16,082 nucleotides of DNA from Clostridiales bacterium (GTDB taxonomy: Bacteria > Bacillota > Clostridia > Christensenellales > Aristaeellaceae). Numbering within the stretch: position 1 is the stretch's first letter; every line of letters begins with the position of its first letter. Made by a program: the position numbers and the translations under genes. Shown in pieces: positions 1 through 6,743 of the stretch. The notes under the pieces were generated by a model, which saw only the letters and a program-made list of their open reading frames with translations, did no database searches and was not told where the DNA came from. The stretch covers positions 1 to 16,082 of the forward strand of contig SFHU01000063.1 of assembly GCA_004555535.1 (NCBI GenBank), written 5' to 3'.

Positions 1-627
1 GCTGATGCCGTCGGCCTTGTACTCATAGTAGATGGGCATGTTGGCCAGGTGGGTCTTGAAGCGCCAGTCGGAGGAGCCGTCCATGCCGGCGGAGGTGAAG
101 GCGCCATCGACGCCCAGCTCGTCCTTGCGGGCCTGGATGTCATCCGCGACTTCCTTCAGCTTGGCGAAGGTGTTGATGTCCTCAGCCTTGTAGCCGGCCT
201 TCTCCAGCAGCTTGGTGTTGGCGATGATGCCGTAGGTCTCGATGACGTAGGCAATGCCCTGCACCGCGTCGCCATCCTTGAGGGCGAAGGCGTCGGAGGT
301 CAGATGCTTGTAGATCTCGGTATCGGCGAGATCATAGCAGTAGTCGCTCCAGTTCGCCAGGCCGACCGGGCCGTTGACCTGGAACAGCGTCGGCGGATCG
401 CTCTTCTCGATCTCGGACATGAGCGTGGTCTCATACTGGCCGGAGGCGGCGGTCACAACGGTGACGGGCACGCCGGTCTGCTCGGTATAGAGCGCGGCGA
501 GCTCCTGCCACTGGGCATCCTGCTCGGGCTTGAAGTTGAGGTAGTAGACAGAGCCCTCCGCGCAGGCGGAGACGGCCAGGGTCAGGCACAGGCACAGGGC
601 CAGCGCCAGGGTCAGGATTTTCTTCAT
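1..627 (-). CDS. Extracellular solute-binding protein, family 1 (partial, 5' end only)
   Basis: The first 209 codons of an ABC-transporter substrate-binding protein, probably for a sugar; the 3' part lies outside the window. The start is the ATG at 627-625 (MKKILTLALALCLCLTL...), with an AAAGGGGA ribosome binding site about 10 bases upstream. The protein opens with a Lys-Lys, Leu/Ala-rich signal peptide ending VSACAEG. V-S-A-C fits a lipobox, so it is probably a lipoprotein tethered outside the membrane, although A-C-A could also be a type I signal peptidase site. The mature part has the usual fold signatures: an early YYLNFKPEQDAQWQELAALYTEQTGVPVTV strand-helix-strand region broken here only for description, then SGQYETTLMSEIEKSDPPTLFQV and YVIETYGIIANTKLLEKAG further on. 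The family is clear; the substrate cannot be told. The permease genes would be expected beyond the left edge. Confidence 0.88.
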   Translation of the reverse strand, partial: MKKILTLALALCLCLTLAVSACAEGSVYYLNFKPEQDAQWQELAALYTEQTGVPVTVVTAASGQYETTLMSEIEKSDPPTLFQVNGPVGLANWSDYCYDLADTEIYKHLTSDAFALKDGDAVQGIAYVIETYGIIANTKLLEKAGYKAEDINTFAKLKEVADDIQARKDELGVDGAFTSAGMDGSSDWRFKTHLANMPIYYEYKADGIS

Positions 628-701
628 CAAAACAAATCCCCTTTCAAAAGAAGTCGTACGATGGCAGGGAAAGCAGAAGCTCTCCCAAACCTGTAGGAAA
701 T

Positions 702-730
702 ATTATAAAAGAGTGACAGGCGTTTGTCAA
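702..730 (-). promoter_or_regulatory. Sigma-A promoter of the solute-binding protein gene
   Basis: Reading leftwards, TTGACA (730-725), a 17-base spacer and TATAAT (707-702): a perfect consensus. Transcription should begin near 695, giving a leader of about 68 nt before the ATG at 627. No operator or catabolite-repression site was recognised next to it. Confidence 0.85.
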
Positions 731-869
731 TGAGGTCACGAAAGAAAGTCAATCATTTAGATAAATTTTACAAACAAAAAGAAGGAGAGAAACGAAAAAT
801 GGAAGTTCTGTCGAACGGACGTGCTGCATAGCGGCAGGCGAGATACGTGCGCAAATGCAGATGCCGATA

Positions 870-898
870 TTGAGAAAAACGAGGATATGTGCTATAAT
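870..898 (+). promoter_or_regulatory. Sigma-A promoter of ychF
   Basis: TTGAGA (870-875), a 17-base spacer and TATAAT (893-898), with a TG one base before the -10 (extended -10). Transcription should start near 905, leaving a leader of about 88 nt before ychF. Confidence 0.8.
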
Positions 899-915
899 CA
901 AAGATCGGAATTGAA

Positions 916-959
916 CTGCTTCGCTTGCGTGCCGTACGGCGGCGCGCAGCGGAAAGCAG
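916..959 (+). other. Stem-loop in the ychF leader
   Basis: CTGCTT (916-921) pairs with AAGCAG (954-959), CGCT (922-925) with AGCG (948-951), GCG (927-929) with CGC (945-947), and GCCG/CGGC closes the tip. It lies between the predicted transcript start and the AAGAGGAG ribosome binding site (973-980). It could affect transcript stability or translation; no known riboswitch or leader family was recognised. Folding was done by eye. Confidence 0.4.
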
Positions 960-992
960 ATGATTGAGAAACAAGAGGAGCTGTGCAACAAG

Positions 993-2090
993 ATGAAACT
1001 CGGCGTCGTCGGTCTGCCCAACGTGGGCAAATCCACCCTGTTCAACGCGATCACCAAGGCGGGCGCGGAAGCGGCCAACTATCCTTTCTGCACGATTGAG
1101 CCCAACACGGGCGTCGTCGCCGTGCCGGACGAGCGGCTGGACAAGCTTGCGGCGATGTACAGCCCGAAGAAGAAGACGCCCGCCGTCATCGAGTTCGTCG
1201 ACATCGCGGGCCTGGTCAAGGGCGCGAGCCACGGCGAGGGGCTGGGCAACAAGTTCCTCTCCCACATTCGCGAATGCGAGGCGATTGTGCACGTCGTGCG
1301 CTGCTTTGAGGACGCGGACATCATCCGCCACGCGGACAGCCTGAACCCGCAGCACGACATCGAGACGATCAACCTCGAGCTGATTGCCGCCGACCGCGAG
1401 ACCGTCGCCAAGCGCGCCGAGCGGGCCGCAAAAATGCTCAAGAGCGGCGAGAAGAAATTCGCGGACGAGGCGGAGCTGGGCGAGAAGCTGCTTGCCCACC
1501 TTGACAACCTGCAGCCCGCGCGCACCTGCCCGATGACGGACAAGGAGCGGGAGATCGCGCGGGAATGGTTCCTGCTGACAACCAAGCCCGTGATTTACGC
1601 CTGCAACATCAAGGAGGACGACCTGGGCAGGGAGGAGGACACGATTCCCGGCGTGACGGACGTCAAGGCCATCGCCGCCGAGGAAAACGCCAAGGTGCTC
1701 GTCATCTCCGCGAAGATCGAGGAGGACATCGCGCAGATGGAGGACGAGGAGAAGGCGATGTTCCTGGAGGAGCTGGGCATCGGAAAAAGCGGCCTGGACA
1801 GGCTGATTGCCGAATGCTACGATCTGCTGGGGCTGATCTCCTTCCTGACGGCGGGCGCGGACGAGTGCCGCGCGTGGACCATCCGCAAGGGCACGAAGGC
1901 CCCGCAGGCCGCCGGCAAGATTCACAGCGACTTTGAGCGCGGCTTCATCCGCGCGGAGATTGTCTCCTTTGAGGAGCTGGAGAAGAACGGCTCCATGGCC
2001 GCCTGCAAGGAGAAGGGCCTCGTGCGCAGCGAGGGCAAGGACTACGTCATGCAGGACGGCGACGTGACGCTGTTCCGCTTCAACGTCTGA
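993..2090 (+). CDS. ychF: Redox-regulated ATPase/GTPase YchF (Obg family)
   Basis: A ribosome-associated P-loop NTPase of the YchF/OLA1 subfamily, which in other bacteria binds the ribosome and prefers ATP. The start is placed at MKLGVVGLPNVGKST (ATG 993), which gives 365 residues, the normal family length, with AGGAG at 976-980; the upstream in-frame ATG at 960 would add 11 residues not seen in the family. Visible parts are the P-loop GLPNVGKST (residues 7-15), the G3 motif DIAG (70-73) and NIKE (205-208) in place of NKxD, the exchange that explains the ATP preference of this subfamily. A coiled-coil-like charged segment follows G3, and a C-terminal TGS domain (about 280-363) carries AWTIRKGTKAPQAAGKIH. 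It is a single-gene transcript followed by a structured repeat and a terminator. Confidence 0.97.
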   Translation: MKLGVVGLPNVGKSTLFNAITKAGAEAANYPFCTIEPNTGVVAVPDERLDKLAAMYSPKKKTPAVIEFVDIAGLVKGASHGEGLGNKFLSHIRECEAIVHVVRCFEDADIIRHADSLNPQHDIETINLELIAADRETVAKRAERAAKMLKSGEKKFADEAELGEKLLAHLDNLQPARTCPMTDKEREIAREWFLLTTKPVIYACNIKEDDLGREEDTIPGVTDVKAIAAEENAKVLVISAKIEEDIAQMEDEEKAMFLEELGIGKSGLDRLIAECYDLLGLISFLTAGADECRAWTIRKGTKAPQAAGKIHSDFERGFIRAEIVSFEELEKNGSMAACKEKGLVRSEGKDYVMQDGDVTLFRFNV

Positions 2091-2120
2091 TACTGGTATT
2101 ATTCCATACTGCTTGCATAG

Positions 2121-2265
2121 GCGCGAAGCGAAAAAGGGAGTCTGAGGGATGAAGTCCCTCAGGCGGGTTTGGGCGGCAGCCCAACGTTCCAAATCGGTTT
2201 ATAAAAAGCAGTTTCAGAGCAGGCTGCAAAGCAGCCTACGATTGAAACGGGGCTGATTGGCAAAG
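2121..2265 (+). repeat. Structured intergenic repeat, copy A (three predicted hairpins)
   Basis: A ~140-nt element that recurs at 14020-14159. Hairpin 1 is CTGAGGGA (2142-2149) with TCCCTCAG (2155-2162). Hairpin 2 is TTGGGC (2169-2174), loop GGCA, GCCCAA (2179-2184). Hairpin 3 has an outer stem GTTTCA (2211-2216) with TGAAAC (2243-2248), an internal loop GAGC/ACGAT, and an inner stem AGGCTGC (2221-2227), loop AAA, GCAGCCT (2231-2237). Over 2137-2190 I count 46 identical positions out of 55, plus one gap, against copy B. It lies in the 3' region of ychF, hairpin 1 beginning 51 bases after the stop. Function unknown; a small mobile element or a structured RNA are both possible. Confidence 0.8.
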
Positions 2266-2320
2266 AACATATTTGGATGCAGAAGGGTGTAAGCATCGGG
2301 CATACAGGAAGAAACTGACA

Positions 2321-2356
2321 GGGGCGCGACGCCGGGAAGCCGGGCCGCGCCCTTTT
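2321..2356 (+). terminator. Intrinsic terminator downstream of ychF and repeat A
   Basis: GGGCGCG (2322-2328) pairs with CGCGCCC (2346-2352), with a CCGG/CCGG inner helix, followed by TTTT (2353-2356). It ends the ychF transcript after repeat A, so the repeat should be part of the ychF mRNA. The T run overlaps the -35 region of the next promoter. Confidence 0.75.
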
Positions 2357-2381
2357 CAAATGGAAGCGTATATGGTACAAT
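2353..2381 (+). promoter_or_regulatory. Promoter of the HAD phosphatase-lipoprotein operon
   Basis: An extended -10, TGG followed by TACAAT (2376-2381), with a weak -35 TTTTCA (2353-2358) at 17 bases. The start would be near 2388, 34 bases before the ATG at 2422. The -35 is poor, so the extended -10 probably carries the recognition. Confidence 0.55.
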
Positions 2382-2421
2382 ACACGCAGAAAGACAGGGC
2401 GAGCCCCGGAAAGAGGACGAG

Positions 2422-3129
2422 ATGAACAGACGGTATGACGTGCTGCTGTGCGACGCGGACAACACGATCTTTGATTTTACCAAAGCGGAGGAGAACGCCT
2501 TTGCCATCGCCTGCGCGCACGCGGGAATCGACGGGGCGGAGCGGCTGCTGCCGGTCTACGCGGACATCAACAGCGCGATGTGGAAGCTGCTCGAGCTGGG
2601 CGGCATCACGCAGAGCGTGCTGCGCGTGCGCCGCTTTGAGCTCTTTCTGGCGGCCATCGGGCGCACGGACATCGACGCGCGGGACATGGGCGACACGTTT
2701 GCCGACGCATTGGGGCGTCAGAGCGTGCCGCTGCCCGGCGCGGTCGAGGCGGTCGCGCGCTGGAGCCGCGTGCTGCCGGTCATCATCGTGACCAACGGCA
2801 TTTCGAAGGTGCAGCACGGGCGCATGGAGGGCAGCGAGGTGCGCCATTTCATCTCCGGCATGGTCATCAGCGAGGAGGTCGGCGCGGCGAAGCCCGATCC
2901 CCGGATGCTGGAGCTGGCGATGGAGAAGGCCGGCGTGACGGACAGGCGGCGCGCGCTCATGCTGGGCGACTCCCTCTCCAGCGACATCGCCGCGGCGGCG
3001 AACGCGGGCGTGGACGCCTGCTGGTTCAACCCCCGGGGCGCGGGGAACGCGAAGGGGCTGCCCGTGCGCTACGAGATCCGCTCGCTTGACGAGGTGGACG
3101 CCATTCTGACAGGGGAGGCGGGCGCATGA
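2422..3129 (+). CDS. HAD-superfamily hydrolase, YjjG/YfnB-type (probable 5'-nucleotidase)
   Basis: A 235-residue cytosolic phosphatase. All four HAD motifs are present: DADNT (residues 11-15, the nucleophile D11 and acid D13), T124 in VTNG, K157 in AAKPDPRM, and GDSLSSD (D183 and D188) for Mg2+. A helical C1-type cap lies between motifs I and II (about 16-105). The opening YDVLLCDADNTIFDFTKAEENAF resembles the YjjG/YfnB group, whose E. coli member removes phosphate from pyrimidine nucleotides including damaged ones; the substrate here is an inference. AGAGGA (2412-2417) precedes the start. The stop overlaps the start of the lipoprotein gene (ATGA at 3126), so the two are translationally coupled although no functional link is obvious. 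Confidence 0.9.
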   Translation: MNRRYDVLLCDADNTIFDFTKAEENAFAIACAHAGIDGAERLLPVYADINSAMWKLLELGGITQSVLRVRRFELFLAAIGRTDIDARDMGDTFADALGRQSVPLPGAVEAVARWSRVLPVIIVTNGISKVQHGRMEGSEVRHFISGMVISEEVGAAKPDPRMLELAMEKAGVTDRRRALMLGDSLSSDIAAAANAGVDACWFNPRGAGNAKGLPVRYEIRSLDEVDAILTGEAGA

Positions 3130-6110
3130 AGAAGAAGCTGCTGCTGGCGGCCATGCTGGCCGCGGCGCTGACGACGCTTTCCGGCTGCTTTATCCAGCCC
3201 GACCCGACGCTCGACCCGCTGACCATCGACGAGGGGGCGATGCCCTTTGGCACGGTGCAGTCCCTGCCCACGGCGACGCCCACGCCTGTGCCGGCCGCGA
3301 CGCCGACGCCCACGCCGGACAGCTGGCAGCAGAGCGACCAGAGCACCTGGGAGGACTGGTCGCATGGGCTGCTGCCCACGGCGACGCCGCTGCGCGCGGC
3401 GACGGCCGCGCCGGGCGCGCAGAGCTGGGCCACCTCCACGGAGGACTACAACGCGGGCTATCCCGTGCTGCGCATGGGCTCTACGGGCAGCGACGTCAGC
3501 GACCTGCAGGCGCGGCTGACGGAGCTGAGCTATTACACGGGGACGATCGACGGCAAATACGCCTATGAGACGCAGCAGGCGGTCATCGAGTTCCAGACGA
3601 GAAACGGCCTGACGGCGGACGGCATCGCGGGCCGGGAGACGCAGGACCTGCTCTACTCCGGCTCGGCGCAGCCCAAGGTGATCAGCGCGGGCGCGGCGCA
3701 GACGCAGTACCTGCTGCTCAAGGAGGGCTCCTCCGGGCTGGAGGTGCGCAAGCTGCAGGGGCGGCTGGCGGAGCTGGGCTACTACGCGGGCGGCGTCGAC
3801 GGCATCTACGGCGCGACGACGACGAGCGCTGTCAAGGCCTTCCAGCGCAACAACGGCCTCTCCGGCGACGGCCAGGCGGGCGAGCAGACGCAGACGAAGC
3901 TCTATTCCTCCACGGCCAAATACGCCAGCTCGCCCGTGGCGACGGCCAACCCCGACCAGACGAGGACGCTGAGCATCGGCATGACGGGCAACGACGTCTA
4001 CGCGCTGCAGGAGCGGCTCATCGAGCTGCGCTACCTGACGGGCGTGGCGGACGGCGTCTTCGGCGAGGAGACGCAGGCGGCGCTCATCCAGTTCCAGAAG
4101 AACAACGGCCTGACGGCGGACGGCGAGGCGGGCGCTTCGACGCTCAAGAAGCTCGCCGGAAGCTGCAAGGCGGCGACGTCGGCCAGCGCGACCGCGGCTC
4201 CCTCGTCGGCGCTGCGGGAGGGCGACACCGGCGAGGCCGTCTACATCCTGCAGGCGCGGCTCTTTGAGCTGGGCTATTACACGGGCCGCATCGACGGCCG
4301 CTTCAGCGAGGAGACGACGGCGGCGCTCAAGGCCTTCCAGAGGGCGAACGGCCTGACGGCGGACGGCATCGCCGGCAGCGGAACGCAGAGCAAGCTGGAG
4401 AGCGGCAGGGCCGTGGCGGCGGACTCCGCTTCCGGAGCGGACGCTTCCGGGACGGACACGTCCGGACAGGCGCCGTCGGGCGGCACGCTCTCGACGCTGC
4501 GCAGCGGAAGCAAGGGCGGCGAGGTGCTCGTGCTGCAGCAGTATCTGCAGAGCCTTGGATACCTCTCCACGGCCCCGGACGGGCAGTTCGGCGCCGGAAC
4601 GGAGCGCGCGGTCAAGCTCTTCCAGGAGGCGAACGGCCTGACGGCGGACGGCATCGCCGGGCCGGGCACACTCTCCATCCTCTACGGCGAAAGCCCGGTC
4701 GCGTACAAGGACTACTTTGGCTCGGGCAGCGCCTCCTCCGGGAGCGCGCCGGCGGCGACGCCCACGCCCGTGCCCAACACGAACGTCGTGCTGCAATGGC
4801 AGAGCGAGGGCGACGACGTGCGCCAGTACCAGGCACGGCTGTGCGAGCTGGGGTATCTGGAGAGCAAATACGTTACCGGCGTGTTCAACCAGCCGACGGT
4901 CGACGCGACGAAGGCCTTCCAGACGAACAACGGCCTCAAGGTCGACGGCGCGGCGGGCCCGCAGTCCCTCAAGCTGATCTACACGGACGACGCGCTCGAC
5001 GTCAACGGCGCGCGCTACGGCGACACGATCGCCGGCGCGGCGGAGACGGGAAGGAGCGACACGCTGACGGCGGGCATGTCCGGCGAGCAGGTGCGGCAGG
5101 TGCAGGAGCGCCTTTCGGCGCTGGGGTATCTGTCGGCCTCGTTCGTCAGCGGCGTCTACGACACGGCGACGCAGCAGGCCGTTCGGGAATTCCAGACGGC
5201 GAACGGCCTGACCGCGGACGGCGCGGCGGGCAGCGCCACGCAGTCAACGCTCTACGCCTCCTCGGCGGTGACAGCGCAGGCGGCGCGCATCGCGGGCGAC
5301 AACACGGCGCGCCAGAGCGAGGAATACCGGCTCAACGGCGCGTATCAGGCGAGCCTGAGCGGCGGGGGCATCGTCGTGGGCGACAGGGACAATCTCTACG
5401 GCGCGGACGCATCAAGGGGCGGCGCGCTGGTGAAGCGGCCGTACAGCGGCGCAGCGGCCAGCGTGCTTGCCGCCGATGTGCCGCGCTTTTTGCATCTGAC
5501 CAACGGGCGGCTCTACTACGTCGCCAGCGACGGCGGCGAGGACTGCGTCATCCGCATGAACAGCGACGGCACGGGCCGCGAGGTGCTGCTGCGCGCGGGC
5601 ATCATCCTGCGCTTCGCGCTGCACGACGGCGTGATGTACATCCTCGACGCGAACGCCACACTTAAAGAAAGAACGCTCTCCGGCGAGGAGAGCGAGCTGA
5701 TGACGGGCGTGAGCGATTTTTCGCTGGACGTGCAGGGGGACGCGCTGCTGTGCGTGACGCAGGAGGGCGTCGTCTCCTTCGGGATCAGGACCGGCGCGAC
5801 AGCGCTGCTCTATGCCGGGCAGGCCGACCAGGCGGCGCAATGCGGGCAGGCGCTGCTCGTGCGCACGGGCGGAAGCATCGTCCGCGTCGCGGACGGGCGC
5901 AATGCGGTCATCCGGCAGGACGGCGCGACGGGCCTGCTCGTCTACGGCACGAAGGTCATCCAGCTGACGGGCCGGGGCGTGATGGCCTGCGATGTCAACG
6001 GGGAGAACCTCACGATGCTGGTATCGGGGGAATACGAGTGCGCGTCCGTCGCGGGCGGCGTGCTCTACGTCGGCGGGAAGGACGGCTACACGCAGGCGGT
6101 GACGCTTTAA
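3126..6110 (+). CDS. Lipoprotein with seven peptidoglycan-binding repeats and a beta-propeller-like C-terminus
   Basis: A 994-residue envelope protein. A lipoprotein signal ends LSGC (Cys21), then a Pro/Thr-rich linker (about 48-110, with TATPTPVP-type repeats) reaches into the wall. Seven PG_binding_1 (PF01471-type) repeats follow, starting near residues 112, 195, 280, 361, 456, 554 and 645 and ending near 713. Each has the pattern G..G..V..LQ.RL..LGY..G..DG.Y...T..AV..FQ..NGL..DG.AG..T...L. From about 735 to the end there are short beta-rich repeats such as LYYVASDGGEDCVIRMNSDGTGREVLL, which look like DUF5050-type propeller blades. There is no catalytic hydrolase domain, so it probably anchors or senses cell-wall material. 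GGGGAGG (3112-3118) lies inside the HAD gene. Its stop overlaps the convergent gene by four bases. Confidence 0.9.
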   Translation: MKKKLLLAAMLAAALTTLSGCFIQPDPTLDPLTIDEGAMPFGTVQSLPTATPTPVPAATPTPTPDSWQQSDQSTWEDWSHGLLPTATPLRAATAAPGAQSWATSTEDYNAGYPVLRMGSTGSDVSDLQARLTELSYYTGTIDGKYAYETQQAVIEFQTRNGLTADGIAGRETQDLLYSGSAQPKVISAGAAQTQYLLLKEGSSGLEVRKLQGRLAELGYYAGGVDGIYGATTTSAVKAFQRNNGLSGDGQAGEQTQTKLYSSTAKYASSPVATANPDQTRTLSIGMTGNDVYALQERLIELRYLTGVADGVFGEETQAALIQFQKNNGLTADGEAGASTLKKLAGSCKAATSASATAAPSSALREGDTGEAVYILQARLFELGYYTGRIDGRFSEETTAALKAFQRANGLTADGIAGSGTQSKLESGRAVAADSASGADASGTDTSGQAPSGGTLSTLRSGSKGGEVLVLQQYLQSLGYLSTAPDGQFGAGTERAVKLFQEANGLTADGIAGPGTLSILYGESPVAYKDYFGSGSASSGSAPAATPTPVPNTNVVLQWQSEGDDVRQYQARLCELGYLESKYVTGVFNQPTVDATKAFQTNNGLKVDGAAGPQSLKLIYTDDALDVNGARYGDTIAGAAETGRSDTLTAGMSGEQVRQVQERLSALGYLSASFVSGVYDTATQQAVREFQTANGLTADGAAGSATQSTLYASSAVTAQAARIAGDNTARQSEEYRLNGAYQASLSGGGIVVGDRDNLYGADASRGGALVKRPYSGAAASVLAADVPRFLHLTNGRLYYVASDGGEDCVIRMNSDGTGREVLLRAGIILRFALHDGVMYILDANATLKERTLSGEESELMTGVSDFSLDVQGDALLCVTQEGVVSFGIRTGATALLYAGQADQAAQCGQALLVRTGGSIVRVADGRNAVIRQDGATGLLVYGTKVIQLTGRGVMACDVNGENLTMLVSGEYECASVAGGVLYVGGKDGYTQAVTL

Positions 6111-6583
6111 AGGCGGAAGGCCTGGTCGAGGTCGCGCAGATAGGCGGCGCAGGCGGGATCGGCAAGCAGCAGGTCATAGGCCGTGCGCGCGGCGTCAAGA
6201 AACGCGCTGTCAAGCGCGGACAGGCCGTAGCCGGTCAGCGGGCAGAGCGCACGGGCGCGCCTGTCCATCACGACGCGGGTCGATCCATCCTCCCGAAAGC
6301 GCAGAAACAGCGGAAACAGGCGGCAGGCGAGCGGCCTGTTTTCTCTTTCGCAGCGGCCCTGACAGACGAGCAGGCTGACGCCCTGTCTGCCCAGGGAAAA
6401 GCCGGCGGGCAGTACGTGGGCGAAGGCGCAATGGGCATAGAGCGCCTCCTCCCCGGGGAACAGGAGCATGCCGGTCGCCTCGTCGCCCTGGCAGCAGGCG
6501 CCGCCGCAGAGGCGGCCGCAGTCGGCTTTGAGCGGCGTGAGGCCGGAGAGGAGAGCGCGGGCGGACAGGACGGCGGCAGACAT
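6107..6583 (-). CDS. Cysteine-cluster protein (YkgJ-like, putative metal-binding)
   Basis: A 158-residue cytosolic protein rich in cysteine. The first cluster is C22-x3-C26-x3-C30-C31 (DCGRLCGGACCQG), followed by C52, and a second cluster C74-x3-C78-x8-C87 in CQGRCERENRPLACRLFP. The RPxxCRxFP tail resembles the YkgJ/FliB-type zinc/iron-chelating family (PF03692); this is pattern-based, and the role is unknown. I chose the ATG at 6583-6581 because GGAGGA lies 7-8 bases before it and the transcript should start near 6611; longer forms from 6646 would begin upstream of the promoter's transcription start. A start at 6598 remains possible. The gene ends inside the convergent lipoprotein gene. Confidence 0.78.
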   Translation of the reverse strand: MSAAVLSARALLSGLTPLKADCGRLCGGACCQGDEATGMLLFPGEEALYAHCAFAHVLPAGFSLGRQGVSLLVCQGRCERENRPLACRLFPLFLRFREDGSTRVVMDRRARALCPLTGYGLSALDSAFLDAARTAYDLLLADPACAAYLRDLDQAFRL

Positions 6584-6617
6584 GGCGAATTCCTCCATAC
6601 AGGCAGATTTCCTTCTG

Positions 6618-6646
6618 ATCATAACAGGCCGGACGCCCCTTGTCAA
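6618..6646 (-). promoter_or_regulatory. Promoter of the cysteine-cluster gene
   Basis: Reading leftwards, TTGACA (6646-6641), 17 bases and TATGAT (6623-6618) with an extended -10 TG. The start is near 6611, which leaves a short leader and supports the start codon at 6583. Its -35 box shares five bases with the -35 box of the divergent methyltransferase promoter. Confidence 0.82.
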
Positions 6647-6668
6647 TGCGTCTAAAAATCAGTATAAT
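6640..6668 (+). promoter_or_regulatory. Promoter of the methyltransferase-trmD operon
   Basis: TTGTCA (6640-6645), a 17-base spacer (6646-6662) and TATAAT (6663-6668). The start is near 6675. Because the -35 box coincides with that of the divergent promoter, one RNA polymerase should exclude the other. Confidence 0.78.
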
Positions 6669-6696
6669 ATAGAATCAGGAAGGTATGGAAAGCACT

Positions 6697-6728
6697 CTGC
6701 GGGGCGGAAGAGACGCCCGGGGGCGCAG
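6697..6728 (+). other. Stem-loop in the methyltransferase leader
   Basis: CTGCG (6697-6701) pairs with CGCAG (6724-6728), and GGGCG (6702-6706) with CGCCC (6714-6718), with a five-base G bulge. It ends four bases before the GGAGGG ribosome binding site at 6732. It may modulate translation; folded by eye only. Confidence 0.3.
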
Positions 6729-6743
6729 GACGGAGGGACGCAC

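Larger units (their letters stand above)
628..992. other. Divergent intergenic region between solute-binding protein gene and ychF
   Basis: This gene-free stretch of 365 bases holds the two back-to-back promoters (702-730 minus, 870-898 plus) and the ychF leader hairpin (916-959). The middle, about 731-869, is A-rich and shows nothing convincing apart from a ten-codon reading frame at 799-831 behind an AAGGAG, for which no promoter was found. Confidence 0.6.

Noticed and set aside
724..752. A rightward TTGTCA overlapping the solute-binding gene's -35, as at 6640
   Set aside because: No -10 box lies at the right distance (747-752 reads AAGTCA).
799..831. A ten-codon reading frame (MEVLSNGRAA) behind an AAGGAG at 782-787
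   Set aside because: No promoter was found before it, and the ychF transcript starts downstream of it; a match of this size can arise by chance.
768..2192. A 474-codon minus-strand frame over ychF
   Set aside because: Composition is of the same shadow type, and ychF is unmistakable on the other strand.
2249..2320. A tRNA or small RNA gene between the repeat and the terminator after ychF
   Set aside because: No cloverleaf, T-loop sequence or separate promoter was found.
3459..5264. CRISPR-like regularly spaced repeats within the lipoprotein gene
   Set aside because: The periodic sequence is the coding DNA of peptidoglycan-binding domains, with spacing of about 240-300 bases and no spacers.
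6468..6743. A 92-residue N-terminal extension of the methyltransferase
   Set aside because: It would be translated from DNA upstream of the promoter and opposite the cysteine-cluster gene; the ATG at 6744 has an excellent binding site.
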